From an uncultured Mediterraneibacter sp. (GTDB lineage Bacteria > Bacillota > Clostridia > Lachnospirales > Lachnospiraceae): a stretch of DNA of 64,000 nt. The translations under genes were made by a program, and so were the position numbers. Under the pieces are notes generated by a model. It made no database searches, was not told the origin of the DNA, and saw nothing but the letters and a program-made list of their open reading frames with translations. Shown in pieces: positions 54,011 to 62,377 of this stretch. The stretch lies in NCBI GenBank assembly GCA_944377745.1, contig CALWFV010000084.1:1-64000 (forward strand), in the 5' to 3' direction. How positions within the stretch are numbered: position 1 is the stretch's first letter; every line of letters begins with the position of its first letter.

Positions 54011-54057
54011 CTCTGTTCCATCCTTTCATTCCTCTATTCTATTCCTTTTTATCCGCA

Positions 54058-54116
54058 AAACAAAGGAAGCGCTGGATATGTATCTTTAAAAGCCTATCGA
54101 TACAATCCAACGCTTA
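54058..54116 (-). terminator. Terminator of the ribosomal-protein operon
   Basis: On the minus strand AAGCGTTGGATTGTATC pairs with GATACATATCCAGCGCTT (complement of 54067-54115) with small bulges. It is followed by CCTTTGTTTT. It lies 25 nt after the rplQ stop. Confidence 0.8.
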
Positions 54117-54140
54117 CCCGGCGGCAATTTCAATGTGAAA

Positions 54141-54677
54141 TTATACCAGTTCGATCAGAACCTCCATCGCTGCGTCACCTTTACGCTGTCCGATCTTAAC
54201 GATCCTTGTGTAACCACCGTTGCGGTCCGCATACTTCGGTGCGATCTCATCAAAGAGCTTAGCTACCATGTCAACACTCTTTGTGTTTGCTTTCTTTCCT
54301 GCTCCCTTAGCCGGAACTTCTTTCACCGGGTAAAGGACTTTCAGCATCTCACGTCTTGCGTGAAGTCTGCTCGGCTGATCCTTCTTGATCTTCTTCTCAA
54401 CTTCGTCATAAACAGTTACTTTCTTTCCGTCTACAACTTCTTTGACTCTCTTGCCGTCTTTGTCTTTGCGAGCAACTTTTGCAGTAACTGTAACTTCATC
54501 AAAGTTATCTTTCTCTCTTACTGCCATTGCAATCAGACCTTCTGCGATCTTGCGGATCTCTTTTGCCTTTGCTTCTGTTGTAACGATCTTGCCGTTGTTG
54601 AGCAGCGCTGTTACCTGATTTCTTAACAGGGCTTTTCTCTGTCCTGATGTTCTGCCAAGTTTTCTATACTTTGCCAT
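54141..54677 (-). CDS. rplQ: 50S ribosomal protein L17
   Basis: A 178-aa L17 with a core that starts YRKLGRTSGQRKALLRNQ and ends RNGGYTRIVKIGQRKGDAA. It is longer than the usual 110-130 aa because about 55 extra residues, rich in Lys, Asp and Val, are inserted after AMAVREKDNFDEV, before the SRLHARREMLKVLY part resumes. Elongated L17 proteins are known in Lachnospiraceae. It is the last gene of the alpha operon, 269 nt after rpoA. Confidence 0.96.
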   Translation of the reverse strand: MAKYRKLGRTSGQRKALLRNQVTALLNNGKIVTTEAKAKEIRKIAEGLIAMAVREKDNFDEVTVTAKVARKDKDGKRVKEVVDGKKVTVYDEVEKKIKKDQPSRLHARREMLKVLYPVKEVPAKGAGKKANTKSVDMVAKLFDEIAPKYADRNGGYTRIVKIGQRKGDAAMEVLIELV

Positions 54678-54946
54678 TTCTGATTATCCTCCTAAATCTT
54701 TCCGTTCAGCCGCGCCAATCGCAAAGCCGCACTTGCGTGCTTACTGCGGCTGCCGCCGCTCTTTGCTCATGAGCAGGCGCTCATCCCATGTATACGCCCG
54801 CCCCCAAACCATGCGAGCATGGTTTCTGAGCCCGGTCAATACATGGCTGAACTAGAATATCACATTTGGTTATGCATCTTCGGGCTTATTAATCAAATGT
54901 TCCCGCCGTGCTCTTCGGGCTTACCGGCGGAAAATGTCTTTTTAAA
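54678..54946. other. rpoA-rplQ spacer with hairpins
   Basis: This 269-bp gap is large for the rpoA-rplQ junction. It contains several GC-rich stem candidates, including CCGCCG...CGGCGG (54902-54934) around a TTCGGGCTTA loop, and TTCGGGCTTA occurs a second time nearby. ACCATGCGAGCATGGT (54818-54833) is also a near-perfect palindrome. No gene is seen. It may act as an RNA processing or regulatory spacer. Confidence 0.5.
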
Positions 54947-55906
54947 TTATTCTTCTCCGTGGTTCAGTTCAAGGTTCAGCTCTTTCAGCTTAGCCAGGAC
55001 TTCTTCCAGAGACTTACGTCCCAGGTTACGGACTTTCATCATATCTTCCGGCGTTTTGTTTGTAAGCTCTTCTACCGTATTGATTCCGGCTCTCTTCAGA
55101 CAGTTGTAAGAACGTACAGAAAGCTCAAGTTCATCAATGCTCATCTCAAGCACTTTTTCTTTCTCGTCATCCTCTTTCTCGATCATGACTTCAGCCGCCT
55201 GAGCAACTTCTGAAAGGTCGATAAAGAGTTTCAGATGCTCACTGAGCACTTTCGCCGCAAGGCTTACCGCTTCATCCGGGAGCATCGTTCCCTTTGTCCA
55301 CACATCCAGGGTGAGCTTATCATAATCAGTGATCTGTCCGACGCGGGTATTCTCTACTGACAGGTTGACTCTCTCCACTGGTGTATAGATAGAATCGATC
55401 GGGATAACGCCGATCGGCATATCTTCCGTCTTATTCTTATCAGCGCTTACATATCCTCTTCCCTTTGTGATGGTGAGTTCCATATAAAGCTTGCTGTCTT
55501 TCCCTCCGCTCAGAGTAGCGATGACCTGATCGGGATTTACGATCTCAATATCCGAATCAGCCTGGATATCAGCGCCTGTCACAACGCCTTCTCCTTCGTA
55601 TTCAATATAAGCGGTCTTCACTTCATCTGACTCTGATGTGTTCTTGATCGCCAGAGATTTCAGGTTCATGATGATCTCTGTCACATCTTCCTTGATCCCC
55701 GGTATGGAGCTGAATTCGTGCAGGACGCCGTCGATCTTTACAGAACTGATGGCAGCTCCCGGAAGAGAAGAAAGCATGATCCTTCTCAGGGAGTTTCCAA
55801 GCGTATTACCGTATCCTCTCTCAAGCGGTTCTACGACAAATCTGCCGTACTTTTTATCTTCTGAAACATCTGTAATCTCAATATTCGGTTTATTAAAATC
55901 AAACAC
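54947..55906 (-). CDS. rpoA: RNA polymerase alpha subunit
   Basis: A 319-aa alpha subunit. The N-terminal assembly domain has [22 protein letters not shown] and [16 protein letters not shown]. The linker begins near residue 230, and the C-terminal DNA-binding domain contains [17 protein letters not shown] and [15 protein letters not shown]. The length is normal for the family. It lies between rpsD and rplQ as in most Firmicutes. Confidence 0.98.
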   Translation of the reverse strand: MFDFNKPNIEITDVSEDKKYGRFVVEPLERGYGNTLGNSLRRIMLSSLPGAAISSVKIDGVLHEFSSIPGIKEDVTEIIMNLKSLAIKNTSESDEVKTAYIEYEGEGVVTGADIQADSDIEIVNPDQVIATLSGGKDSKLYMELTITKGRGYVSADKNKTEDMPIGVIPIDSIYTPVERVNLSVENTRVGQITDYDKLTLDVWTKGTMLPDEAVSLAAKVLSEHLKLFIDLSEVAQAAEVMIEKEDDEKEKVLEMSIDELELSVRSYNCLKRAGINTVEELTNKTPEDMMKVRNLGRKSLEEVLAKLKELNLELNHGEE

Positions 55907-55989
55907 TACACAGACCCTCCTTGTGGGTTAAAATATGTTTGAGGGGGTACAATTTTTTCTAAATAACTGTTATCTGTACAGACGTTCAA

Positions 55990-56583
55990 TTATTTAGAAT
56001 ACAGCTCGACGATAAGCATCTCGTCAACCGGAACATCAATTGCTTCTCTTGTCGGAAGCTCTTTCACAGTACCTTTCAGATTCTCAGAGTCAACATCCAG
56101 CCAGTCCGGAATCATGTTTCCACCTGTCACCTCGAGGATCTCTTTATATCTCGGTGAACTTTTCTTTGTCTCTTTGATCTCGATCGTATCTCCGGCTTTT
56201 ACAAGGTAAGATGGAATGTTCACCTGCTTGCCGTTTACAAGAACATGTTTGTGATCAACAATCTGTCTTGCTTCTTTTCTCGTTCTTGCAAGACCCATGC
56301 GGAAAACAACGTTATCCAGTCTGGACTCCAGAAGTCTCATCAGGTTTTCACCTGTCATACCTTCCATCTGTTTTGCTTTAGCGTAGTAGTTTCTGAACGG
56401 TTTCTCTAATACGCCGTAAATAAATTTTGCTTTCTGTTTCTCACGTAACTGGAGACCATACTCGCTCATTTTTCTGTTTGATCTTTTTAACTGTCTGTTA
56501 GATTTCTTGCTGATTCCTAAATAAATCGGATCCATTCCAAGGGAACGGCATCTCTTAAGAACAGGAACTCTGTTTACTGCCAT
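55990..56583 (-). CDS. rpsD: 30S ribosomal protein S4
   Basis: A 197-aa S4. It starts [19 protein letters not shown] and has the S4 RNA-binding domain near residues 85-150 ([36 protein letters not shown]). The ATG at 56583 has AGGAGG 9 nt upstream; a longer frame to 56619 was rejected. The N-terminal cysteines for zinc are absent except one, so this is a C-minus form. Confidence 0.97.
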   Translation of the reverse strand: MAVNRVPVLKRCRSLGMDPIYLGISKKSNRQLKRSNRKMSEYGLQLREKQKAKFIYGVLEKPFRNYYAKAKQMEGMTGENLMRLLESRLDNVVFRMGLARTRKEARQIVDHKHVLVNGKQVNIPSYLVKAGDTIEIKETKKSSPRYKEILEVTGGNMIPDWLDVDSENLKGTVKELPTREAIDVPVDEMLIVELYSK

Positions 56584-56684
56584 GTCTATCCTCCTAAATT
56601 TATACATGCCAGCGGGCATCTTATGCCGCTGTTATATTTCCTTCCATAGTAACGCTAAAAACCAACCTGCCAAAACGTCTGTAA

Positions 56685-57080
56685 TCAGACTCTTCTGCGT
56701 TTCGGCGGGCGGCATCCGTTGTGCGGAACCGGTGTTACGTCCTTGATGCTCACTACATCAATACCGCATGCCTGAAGAGCACGGATCGCTGCCTCTCTTC
56801 CTGATCCCGGTCCTTTTACGAATACATCTACAGATTTAAGACCATGTACTAATGCTGCCTTAGCTGCTGTCTCTGCTGCCATCTGTGCTGCATATGGAGT
56901 AGATTTCCTTGAACCTCTAAATCCCAGACCGCCTGCACTTGCCCATGAAAGAGCATTTCCCTGTGTGTCTGTCAGTGTAACAATTGTATTGTTAAAAGAT
57001 GACTGGATGTGTGCTTGTCCTCGTTCAACGTTTTTCTTGACACGTTTTTTTGTTACTTTCTTTGCAACTCTCTTTGCCAT
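56685..57080 (-). CDS. rpsK: 30S ribosomal protein S11
   Basis: A 131-aa S11. It has a basic N-terminus, then [39 protein letters not shown] and the C-terminal [18 protein letters not shown]. Length and motifs are standard. It lies between rpsM and rpsD; the gap to rpsM is about 210 bp and contains no gene. Confidence 0.98.
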   Translation of the reverse strand: MAKRVAKKVTKKRVKKNVERGQAHIQSSFNNTIVTLTDTQGNALSWASAGGLGFRGSRKSTPYAAQMAAETAAKAALVHGLKSVDVFVKGPGSGREAAIRALQACGIDVVSIKDVTPVPHNGCRPPKRRRV

Positions 57081-57290
57081 TTAAACTAACCTACTTTCTT
57101 CTTTCTCTAAAAATCAAGGTGGTTCGATTCTCTAAGCTCGCGCGAGGATACTCTTCGCTACGCTCTGAGTATCTGCTTTCTCACTAGGCTCGATAATATC
57201 TCGCCAAGTGTTCAATGCATCGCTAAGTTCATCGAACAAAGTTTGCACTAACCTCAAGCTGCGCTTATCAGCTTGCTTTCGCTAAGTGCT
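57081..57290. other. rpsM-rpsK spacer with short dispersed repeats
   Basis: This 210-bp spacer holds no gene. It has several copies of a short motif (GCTAAGTTCA at 57222-57231, CCAAGTGTTCA at 57203-57213, GCTAAGTG near its right end) that also occurs between rpmJ and rpsM (58401-58411, 58443-58455). Normal spacing here in related genomes is much shorter. Confidence 0.45.
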
Positions 57291-57659
57291 CTACTTTTTC
57301 TTATTAGCTACAGTTCTCTTCGGACCTTTGCATGTTCTTGCATTTGTCTTGGTCTTCTGTCCACGTACCGGAAGTCCTTTTCTGTGACGGATTCCACGGT
57401 AGCAACCGATTTCTTTCAGTCTCTTGATGTTCAGCTGGATTTCTCTTCTGAGATCACCTTCTACAACCTGTGTCTCGTCGATAACCGCGCTGATCTTCTT
57501 TACTTCTTCACTTGTAAGATCTCTTACACGTGTGTCAGGATTTACTCCTGCCTCCGCAAGGATACGGTTTGAGCTTGTTCTGCCGATTCCATAGATATAA
57601 GTCAGACCGATTTCAATGCGTTTGTCTCTTGGTAAGTCTACACCTGCAATACGAGCCAT
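57291..57659 (-). CDS. rpsM: 30S ribosomal protein S13
   Basis: A 122-aa S13. It starts [20 protein letters not shown] and ends with the basic [20 protein letters not shown] tail. The ATG at 57659 has GGAGG 8-9 nt upstream and fits the universal S13 start; a frame from 57674 adds five residues only. It follows a repeat-rich spacer of about 800 bp after rpmJ. Confidence 0.98.
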   Translation of the reverse strand: MARIAGVDLPRDKRIEIGLTYIYGIGRTSSNRILAEAGVNPDTRVRDLTSEEVKKISAVIDETQVVEGDLRREIQLNIKRLKEIGCYRGIRHRKGLPVRGQKTKTNARTCKGPKRTVANKKK

Positions 57660-58458
57660 GTGTCTTTCCTCCACTTTCTTAACTACTCTTTTTCTGTCAA
57701 TTCATTAAATATGCTCTGCACGCTCGATTCCGCTTCGCTCCATCTCGCTGTGGCTGCGCGCCACATACATTTCCGTCTGTGTCACTGTCCGCAGACTACC
57801 GTCTGCACAGTGCTCGTCAGGGCTTTTACGCCATGCATGCTCGATTCCGCTTCGCTTCATCTCGCTGTGGCTATGCGCCACATACATTTCCGTCTGTGTC
57901 ACTGTCCGCAGACTATCGTCTGCACAGTGCCACCGCCTGAAATGTGCATAGCTTGACAGGTTCACATATTGTCTCAAATTGAGGCTGTGAATGCCGCTGT
58001 ATGGAATGGCTTTTTCCACACTTCTGGTGTTCAGCACTCTACCGGGACTGTCTCCCGATATCCCAGCCCAGAAATGCACAGAATGCATTCCCTTTCCCGG
58101 CACGGACCTGTTCTAAAGACCCGCCAATGCAAGCGCCGGGTATTATAAGCAATATACAATCGTATCCGACCGCCATTACTGCCGGACACACAGACCATCG
58201 CTCCACGGTACCTTCAGAGCGGATGTATCCTTACTGTATATTAAACAGCCCTACACACTGCCTGGTGTGTCGCGCTGTCAGCCGCCTAATTCATTGCACA
58301 AAATGTTGACTGATAATACATCGATTCAACATACGTCCGTGCGCCTAAGTTCCCCCTTCGCCTTTGGCTCGGGCTCACTAACGCTTGGGACGAACCTTCT
58401 CACTAAGTTCAAGCTTCCCCGTACGCCCGTACGCCTCGCTTTCACTAAGTGTTCAGTG
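57660..58458. other. Expanded rpmJ-rpsM spacer, repeat mosaic
   Basis: About 800 bp with no credible gene. It contains two 92-bp direct repeats (57722-57930), short CACTAAGTTCA-type repeats at the rpmJ end, and a middle part (about 57960-58330) of unknown nature. On the minus strand the middle part has a broken frame around 58035-58230 without start or ribosome site. The alpha-operon message must cross all of it to reach rpsM. Confidence 0.6.
57722..57930. repeat. Two ~92-bp direct repeats (117-bp period)
   Basis: GCTCGATTCCGCTTCGCT begins near-identical copies at 57722-57812 and 57839-57930, both running through CACATACATTTCCGTCTGTG and GTCTGCACAGTGC with only two or three changes. A unique 26-bp piece separates them. 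The GCTCGATTCCGC core is shared with the tandem repeat at 52101-52240. Confidence 0.9.
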
Positions 58459-58572
58459 TCACCCTTGACGCTGTTTGTGCTTCGGATTCTCACAGATTAC
58501 TCTGATGCTTCCTTTTCTTTTAATGATCTTGCATTTTTCACAAATTGGTTTTACTGATGATCTAACCTTCAT
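58459..58572 (-). CDS. rpmJ: 50S ribosomal protein L36
   Basis: A 37-aa zinc-ribbon protein reading [20 protein letters not shown], then [17 protein letters not shown]. The zinc set C-x2-C...C-x4-H is complete. GGAGG lies 8 nt before the ATG. It is too short to show up in ordinary long-ORF searches. It has its own strong promoter at 58654-58683 and is cut off from infA by an acyltransferase gene. Confidence 0.98.
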   Translation of the reverse strand: MKVRSSVKPICEKCKIIKRKGSIRVICENPKHKQRQG

Positions 58573-58616
58573 GTCAAATCCTCCTTCCCTGCTTTGCTCC
58601 GCCTACAATTCCTGGT

Positions 58617-58642
58617 ATTTTTGGGCACACCACCCCAAAAAT
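58617..58642 (-). promoter_or_regulatory. 5' leader hairpin of the rpmJ-rplQ message
   Basis: ATTTTTGGG (58617-58625) and CCCAAAAAT (58634-58642) form a perfect 9-bp stem with an 8-nt loop, starting only a few nt after the expected transcript start. It may protect the 5' end or serve in ribosomal protein feedback control (inference). Confidence 0.55.
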
Positions 58643-58653
58643 GACCATTTCAT

Positions 58654-58683
58654 AGTATAGCATCCAATGCGTTGTAAAGTCAA
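58654..58683 (-). promoter_or_regulatory. Strong promoter upstream of rpmJ
   Basis: On the minus strand there is TTGACT (complement of 58678-58683), 18 bp, then TATACT (58654-58659). The start point would be near 58647, giving a leader of about 75 nt. It gives rpmJ, rpsM, rpsK, rpsD, rpoA and rplQ a promoter independent of the genes further upstream. Confidence 0.8.
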
Positions 58684-58716
58684 TCTTTTTTTCCAGTTTC
58701 TCTAACATTTTTGAAG

Positions 58717-59775
58717 CTATATCATCCACTTTCCAACTATTGGAATTTTTTCAAACAAAAATGCTAAAACCAGACTTATCCCAAATACAAGAACACTCAC
58801 TGCCGGAACCGAAATCAAGGCATTAAATGATGCCGTGGATATTCCAAACCAGGAGTTGAGATGTTCTAATATAAATACATGTATCAAGTAAATAAATAAC
58901 GTATATTCGGAAATTCTGGAAATAATACATTTAGTCTTGCTGTCCGCAACATCAGACGGAATTTTCAGAAATAAAACAAAAATTATAGCTGCTTCTAAAA
59001 AAGTTGGTAAAACGTTATTAGCATAATATGCACCTCTTAAATCACCGAAACTTACTGCCCTGTATTCTTCAACTTTTGCAGTAACAATAACGATTATTGC
59101 CAATAACGAAAGCAAATATCTTGTCTTTATTTTTACAAGATACTCCTTCTTTTCTGCAAGCATATATCCTGTAATAAAATAGCCTGACAAACCGCATAGT
59201 TCATAAGGAATAACATTTAGTATTGTTTTTATTGTCTCATGACTTTCAAAGACATTTAAAACCGTTGTTCTCATTATTGCAAAAACAAAAAACATACCGC
59301 ACGCATACTCAAGATATATATTCTTTTTTTGTTTTGCCGCAACCCAGAATATTGGAATCATAATATATATTCCTATCAGTGTCGGCAAATACCATAGATG
59401 AAATTTGGGATATGCAATTTGTTGAAACAGGGTGAAGAAATTTTCCGGCTTAAGAGCTTCCTTCAAACCGAGACTGTCCACTCCATAAAAAAGAGCCCAT
59501 AAACAATAAACAACTAAAAGCTTCCATATATTTTTTCTAAACAGTCTTTTGATTGATAATTCAGACTTATTCAAAAAAAGCACGCCGCTTAACATTACAA
59601 ACACTGGAACGCTGCTTCTCACAGCGCTGTTATATAAATTGTATATTTTCCATTGTATACTGCCGGGATCTTCAACATACCACCATTGGGTTGAAGCATG
59701 GACAATAATTACCATAAAACATGCAAAAATCCGCAGACAGTCCAAATCAAACCGACGTTTTACAGACTCATTCAT
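58717..59775 (-). CDS. Acyltransferase family 3 membrane protein (OafA/WecH-like), inserted in ribosomal operon
   Basis: A 352-aa integral membrane acyltransferase with about ten hydrophobic segments. RRFDLDCLRIFACFMVIIVH near the N-terminus holds the Arg/His positions typical of the family, and FHLWYLPTLIGIYIMIPIFW in the middle is the HLWYL signature. Such enzymes O-acetylate surface sugars or lipids. It begins 8 nt after infA and ends 34 nt before the rpmJ promoter. Its DNA is much AT-richer than the ribosomal genes. No RBS of the GGAGG type is seen (weak AGGTTCTGGA). Recent transfer into the operon is likely. Confidence 0.9.
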   Translation of the reverse strand: MNESVKRRFDLDCLRIFACFMVIIVHASTQWWYVEDPGSIQWKIYNLYNSAVRSSVPVFVMLSGVLFLNKSELSIKRLFRKNIWKLLVVYCLWALFYGVDSLGLKEALKPENFFTLFQQIAYPKFHLWYLPTLIGIYIMIPIFWVAAKQKKNIYLEYACGMFFVFAIMRTTVLNVFESHETIKTILNVIPYELCGLSGYFITGYMLAEKKEYLVKIKTRYLLSLLAIIVIVTAKVEEYRAVSFGDLRGAYYANNVLPTFLEAAIIFVLFLKIPSDVADSKTKCIISRISEYTLFIYLIHVFILEHLNSWFGISTASFNALISVPAVSVLVFGISLVLAFLFEKIPIVGKWMI

Positions 59776-59783
59776 TCCAGAAC

Positions 59784-60002
59784 CTATTTATCTCTCCACA
59801 CGATCCTGCCCTTGCTCAGATCATACGGGGACATTTCCAGGGTTACCTTATCACCCGGAAGGATCTTGATAAAGTTCATTCTCAGCTTTCCGCTGATATG
59901 CGCCAGTACGATGTGGCCGTTTTCCAGTTCTACTTTAAACATTGCATTCGGGAGTTTTTCTACTACGACTCCTTCAATTTCAATCACGTCAGCTTTTGAC
60001 AT
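59784..60002 (-). CDS. infA: Translation initiation factor IF-1
   Basis: A 72-aa S1/OB-fold protein: [20 protein letters not shown] at the start, [19 protein letters not shown] in the middle and [13 protein letters not shown] at the end. This is the normal IF-1 length and is intact despite the acyltransferase gene placed directly after it. It binds the A site of the 30S subunit in initiation. It is 2 nt downstream of the KOW gene. Confidence 0.98.
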   Translation of the reverse strand: MSKADVIEIEGVVVEKLPNAMFKVELENGHIVLAHISGKLRMNFIKILPGDKVTLEMSPYDLSKGRIVWRDK

Positions 60003-60004
60003 TT

Positions 60005-60244
60005 TCAGTCCTCCTCGTATTCTCTGATCACTTTTCTTATCTCTATGTCAGAAGAGATATCCTCCGCCCTCATCTTCAGGATCGGCTGCAGATGGCGGAC
60101 ATTTTTCTTTTTCATCCGGCTCAGGGGCCTTAAGCCCCCGTCTGCCAGATATACATATTCATTTTTGACACTGATCACGGCATATATACAGCCTTTATCA
60201 TGTCCCGCCTTTGACCTGACCAGCATCCCCGGCCTGTAATCCAT
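60005..60244 (-). CDS. KOW-domain RNA-binding protein (L14e-like)
   Basis: A 79-aa small protein with a KOW motif at the start ([20 protein letters not shown]) and a basic tail ([20 protein letters not shown]). Proteins of this kind are found between map and infA in many Clostridia and are thought to bind ribosomal or other RNA. The exact role is unknown. It is 6 nt after adk, with map missing from the usual position. Confidence 0.88.
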   Translation of the reverse strand: MDYRPGMLVRSKAGHDKGCIYAVISVKNEYVYLADGGLRPLSRMKKKNVRHLQPILKMRAEDISSDIEIRKVIREYEED

Positions 60245-60250
60245 CGCCGG

Positions 60251-60895
60251 TTACTCTCCAAGGATATTTACGATCTCTGCGAAGACGTCGTCAATATCGA
60301 TCGTCCCGTCCACATCCCTGAGTATTCCTGACTCTTTATAGTAGTCGATCAGGGGCTGCGTCTGCTCGTGGTAAACGCCGAGCCTTTTCTGGACTGTCTC
60401 AGGCTTATCGTCGTCCCTGAGGATAAGGCTTCCGCCGCATTTATCGCAGATGCCTTCCTTCTCTGTCGGCGCATAAACGATATGGTATGTCGCGCCGCAG
60501 TCAACGCACGCGCGTCTTCCGGACATGCGGTTTACGATATTCTCATCCGGCACTTCTACATTGATCGCATAATCCATCTTCTCGCCAATCGCTGCAAGCG
60601 CCTTATCGAGCGCTTCTGCCTGCGGGATCGTTCTCGGGAAACCATCAAGAACATAACCGCCCTCGCAGTCGTCCTGTTTTACTCTGTCAACAACGAGGTC
60701 CACTACAAGTTCGTCTGGTACAAGAAGTCCCTGATCCATATAGGTCTTTGCTTTCTTTCCCAGCTCTGTCCCGTTCTTGATGTTTGCTCTGAAGATATCG
60801 CCTGTGGAAATATGCGGGATGGAATATTTCTCTGCGATCTTCTTTGCCTGTGTGCCTTTCCCGGCTCCGGGTGCTCCCAGCATGATAATCTTCAT
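60251..60895 (-). CDS. adk: Adenylate kinase
   Basis: A 214-aa long-type kinase. The P-loop is [13 protein letters not shown] (residues 7-19), and [13 protein letters not shown] is the AMP-binding region. The LID domain has a zinc-type four-cysteine set (CVDC...CDKC). It balances AMP, ADP and ATP. It follows secY with a 129-bp gap that contains a hairpin. Confidence 0.98.
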   Translation of the reverse strand: MKIIMLGAPGAGKGTQAKKIAEKYSIPHISTGDIFRANIKNGTELGKKAKTYMDQGLLVPDELVVDLVVDRVKQDDCEGGYVLDGFPRTIPQAEALDKALAAIGEKMDYAINVEVPDENIVNRMSGRRACVDCGATYHIVYAPTEKEGICDKCGGSLILRDDDKPETVQKRLGVYHEQTQPLIDYYKESGILRDVDGTIDIDDVFAEIVNILGE

Positions 60896-60979
60896 CTTTC
60901 ACTCCTCCATTCTCTTTGGAATCTATAGTCAAAGCACCAGCTGGGTGCTTCGAACTCCGTAAACCATGCTAGCCCGCTG

Positions 60980-61007
60980 GGTTTTATCCTTTTATCAGGA
61001 TAAAACC
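60980..61007. repeat. Perfect 11-bp hairpin between secY and adk
   Basis: GGTTTTATCCT (60980-60990) pairs with AGGATAAAACC (60997-61007) around a 6-nt loop. Outer TAGC/GCTA flanks extend it with mismatches. There is no T-run on the minus strand. It may be an RNA processing or stability element in the operon message. Confidence 0.7.
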
Positions 61008-61024
61008 GGCGAGCTAAATATTGT

Positions 61025-62377
61025 CTAATATCCAAGGAAGCTGTTCTTCATGTTGCTTCCCTTATTGTTTAAAAATCCCGTGTAGTTTCTCACGAGCATC
61101 TGAGATTCGATCTTCTTTATCGTATCAAGCACAACGCCTACGATAATGATGATCGATGTTCCGCCAAAAGAAACGTTCGCACCAAAAATTCCATTAAAAA
61201 AGTACGGGATGACCTGAACGATAATCAGTCCGCATGCGCCGATAAAGATGATGTAGTTCAGTATCTTCTGCAGATATTCTACCGTCGGTTTTCCAGGACG
61301 GATTCCCGGAATAAATCCACCGCTCTTTTTCATGTTGTTCGCAATCTCGAGCGGATTGAATGTGATCGATGTGTAGAAATATGCAAAAAATACGGTAAGT
61401 ACGATGTAGACGAGCAGTCCGATCGAATAGATCGGATGTTCCGGATCGCACCAGTTATTGGAATTCATGCCGGCAAGTATCTGGCTTCCGATGCCGGTAC
61501 CGTTTCCTGCTCCTACAAACTGCGCGATCACGATCGGCGTCTGCATCAGAGAAGAAGCGAAGATAACAGGGATAACTCCCGCAGTATTCACGCGAAGCGG
61601 GATATGAGTAGACTGTCCGCCGTACATCTTTCTTCCCTGGACTTTTTTGGAATACTGGACCGCGATCCTTCTCTCGCCGCTCTGCAGGATAACTACGAAA
61701 ACGACCACAACAAGAATGACCGCAAGGATAACAAGTGCGGCAAGACCGCCCTGAGCGATCGACTTTCCTTCTACAAACTGTGTATACAGTGCAACACAAT
61801 CATCTGGCACGCGCGAGAGGATATTAATGAGAAGTACAATGGAAATACCGTTTCCGACTCCTTTCTCTGTGATCCGCTCTCCGATCCACATCAGAAATGC
61901 ACTTCCTGCTGTCAGCGTGCACACTACGATAGCGCAGTTTACAAAATTGTATTCCTCGAGGAGTCCCTGACGTCCGAATCCCACCGCCATTGCTGTGGAT
62001 TCGATCAGAGCCAGACCTACTGTCACGTATCTGGTGATCGCCGCGATCTTCTTTCTTCCGTCCTCTCCCTCTTTCTGCATTTCCTCAAGCTTCGGAATTG
62101 CGATGGTAAGGAGCTGCATGATGATGGAAGATGTGATGTACGGAGTGATACTCAGCGCAAATACTGACATGTTTGTAAAGGAACCACCGGTGAACGCTTC
62201 AAAAAAATTGAATGCGTCACCGGTCTGGTTTTCAAAGAACTCCTGAATGAAGGTTGGATCAACGCCCGGTGTGGGCAGCTGTGATCCAAATCTAACAACG
62301 ATAAGCATTACAAATGTATACAGAATCCTCTTTCGTATATCTTCTATCTGGAATGCTCTTCGCACTGTCTTCAGCAT
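61025..62377 (-). CDS. secY: Protein translocase subunit SecY
   Basis: A 450-aa membrane protein with ten transmembrane segments. It has RILYTFVMLIVVRFGSQLPTPG in the first segment, FEAFTGGSFTNMSVFALSIT plug-region features, GERITEKGVGNGISIVL and VQYSKKVQGRKMYGG in the cytoplasmic loops. It forms the export channel with SecE/SecG. Its start shares a base with the end of rplO (62377). Confidence 0.98.
   Translation of the reverse strand: MLKTVRRAFQIEDIRKRILYTFVMLIVVRFGSQLPTPGVDPTFIQEFFENQTGDAFNFFEAFTGGSFTNMSVFALSITPYITSSIIMQLLTIAIPKLEEMQKEGEDGRKKIAAITRYVTVGLALIESTAMAVGFGRQGLLEEYNFVNCAIVVCTLTAGSAFLMWIGERITEKGVGNGISIVLLINILSRVPDDCVALYTQFVEGKSIAQGGLAALVILAVILVVVVFVVILQSGERRIAVQYSKKVQGRKMYGGQSTHIPLRVNTAGVIPVIFASSLMQTPIVIAQFVGAGNGTGIGSQILAGMNSNNWCDPEHPIYSIGLLVYIVLTVFFAYFYTSITFNPLEIANNMKKSGGFIPGIRPGKPTVEYLQKILNYIIFIGACGLIIVQVIPYFFNGIFGANVSFGGTSIIIIVGVVLDTIKKIESQMLVRNYTGFLNNKGSNMKNSFLGY

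Noticed and set aside
54011-54057. Guanidine riboswitch before the SMR exporter
   Set aside because: The short upstream gap shows no guanidine-riboswitch motif and is followed directly by the ribosomal operon terminator.
57705-58103. 132-codon minus-strand frame between rpsM and rpmJ
   Set aside because: It is made largely of the two direct repeats translated twice, with no ribosome site. It is treated as a repeat artefact.
58001-58309. 102-codon plus-strand frame in the rpmJ-rpsM spacer
   Set aside because: No ribosome site and no recognisable motif; opposite to the operon direction.
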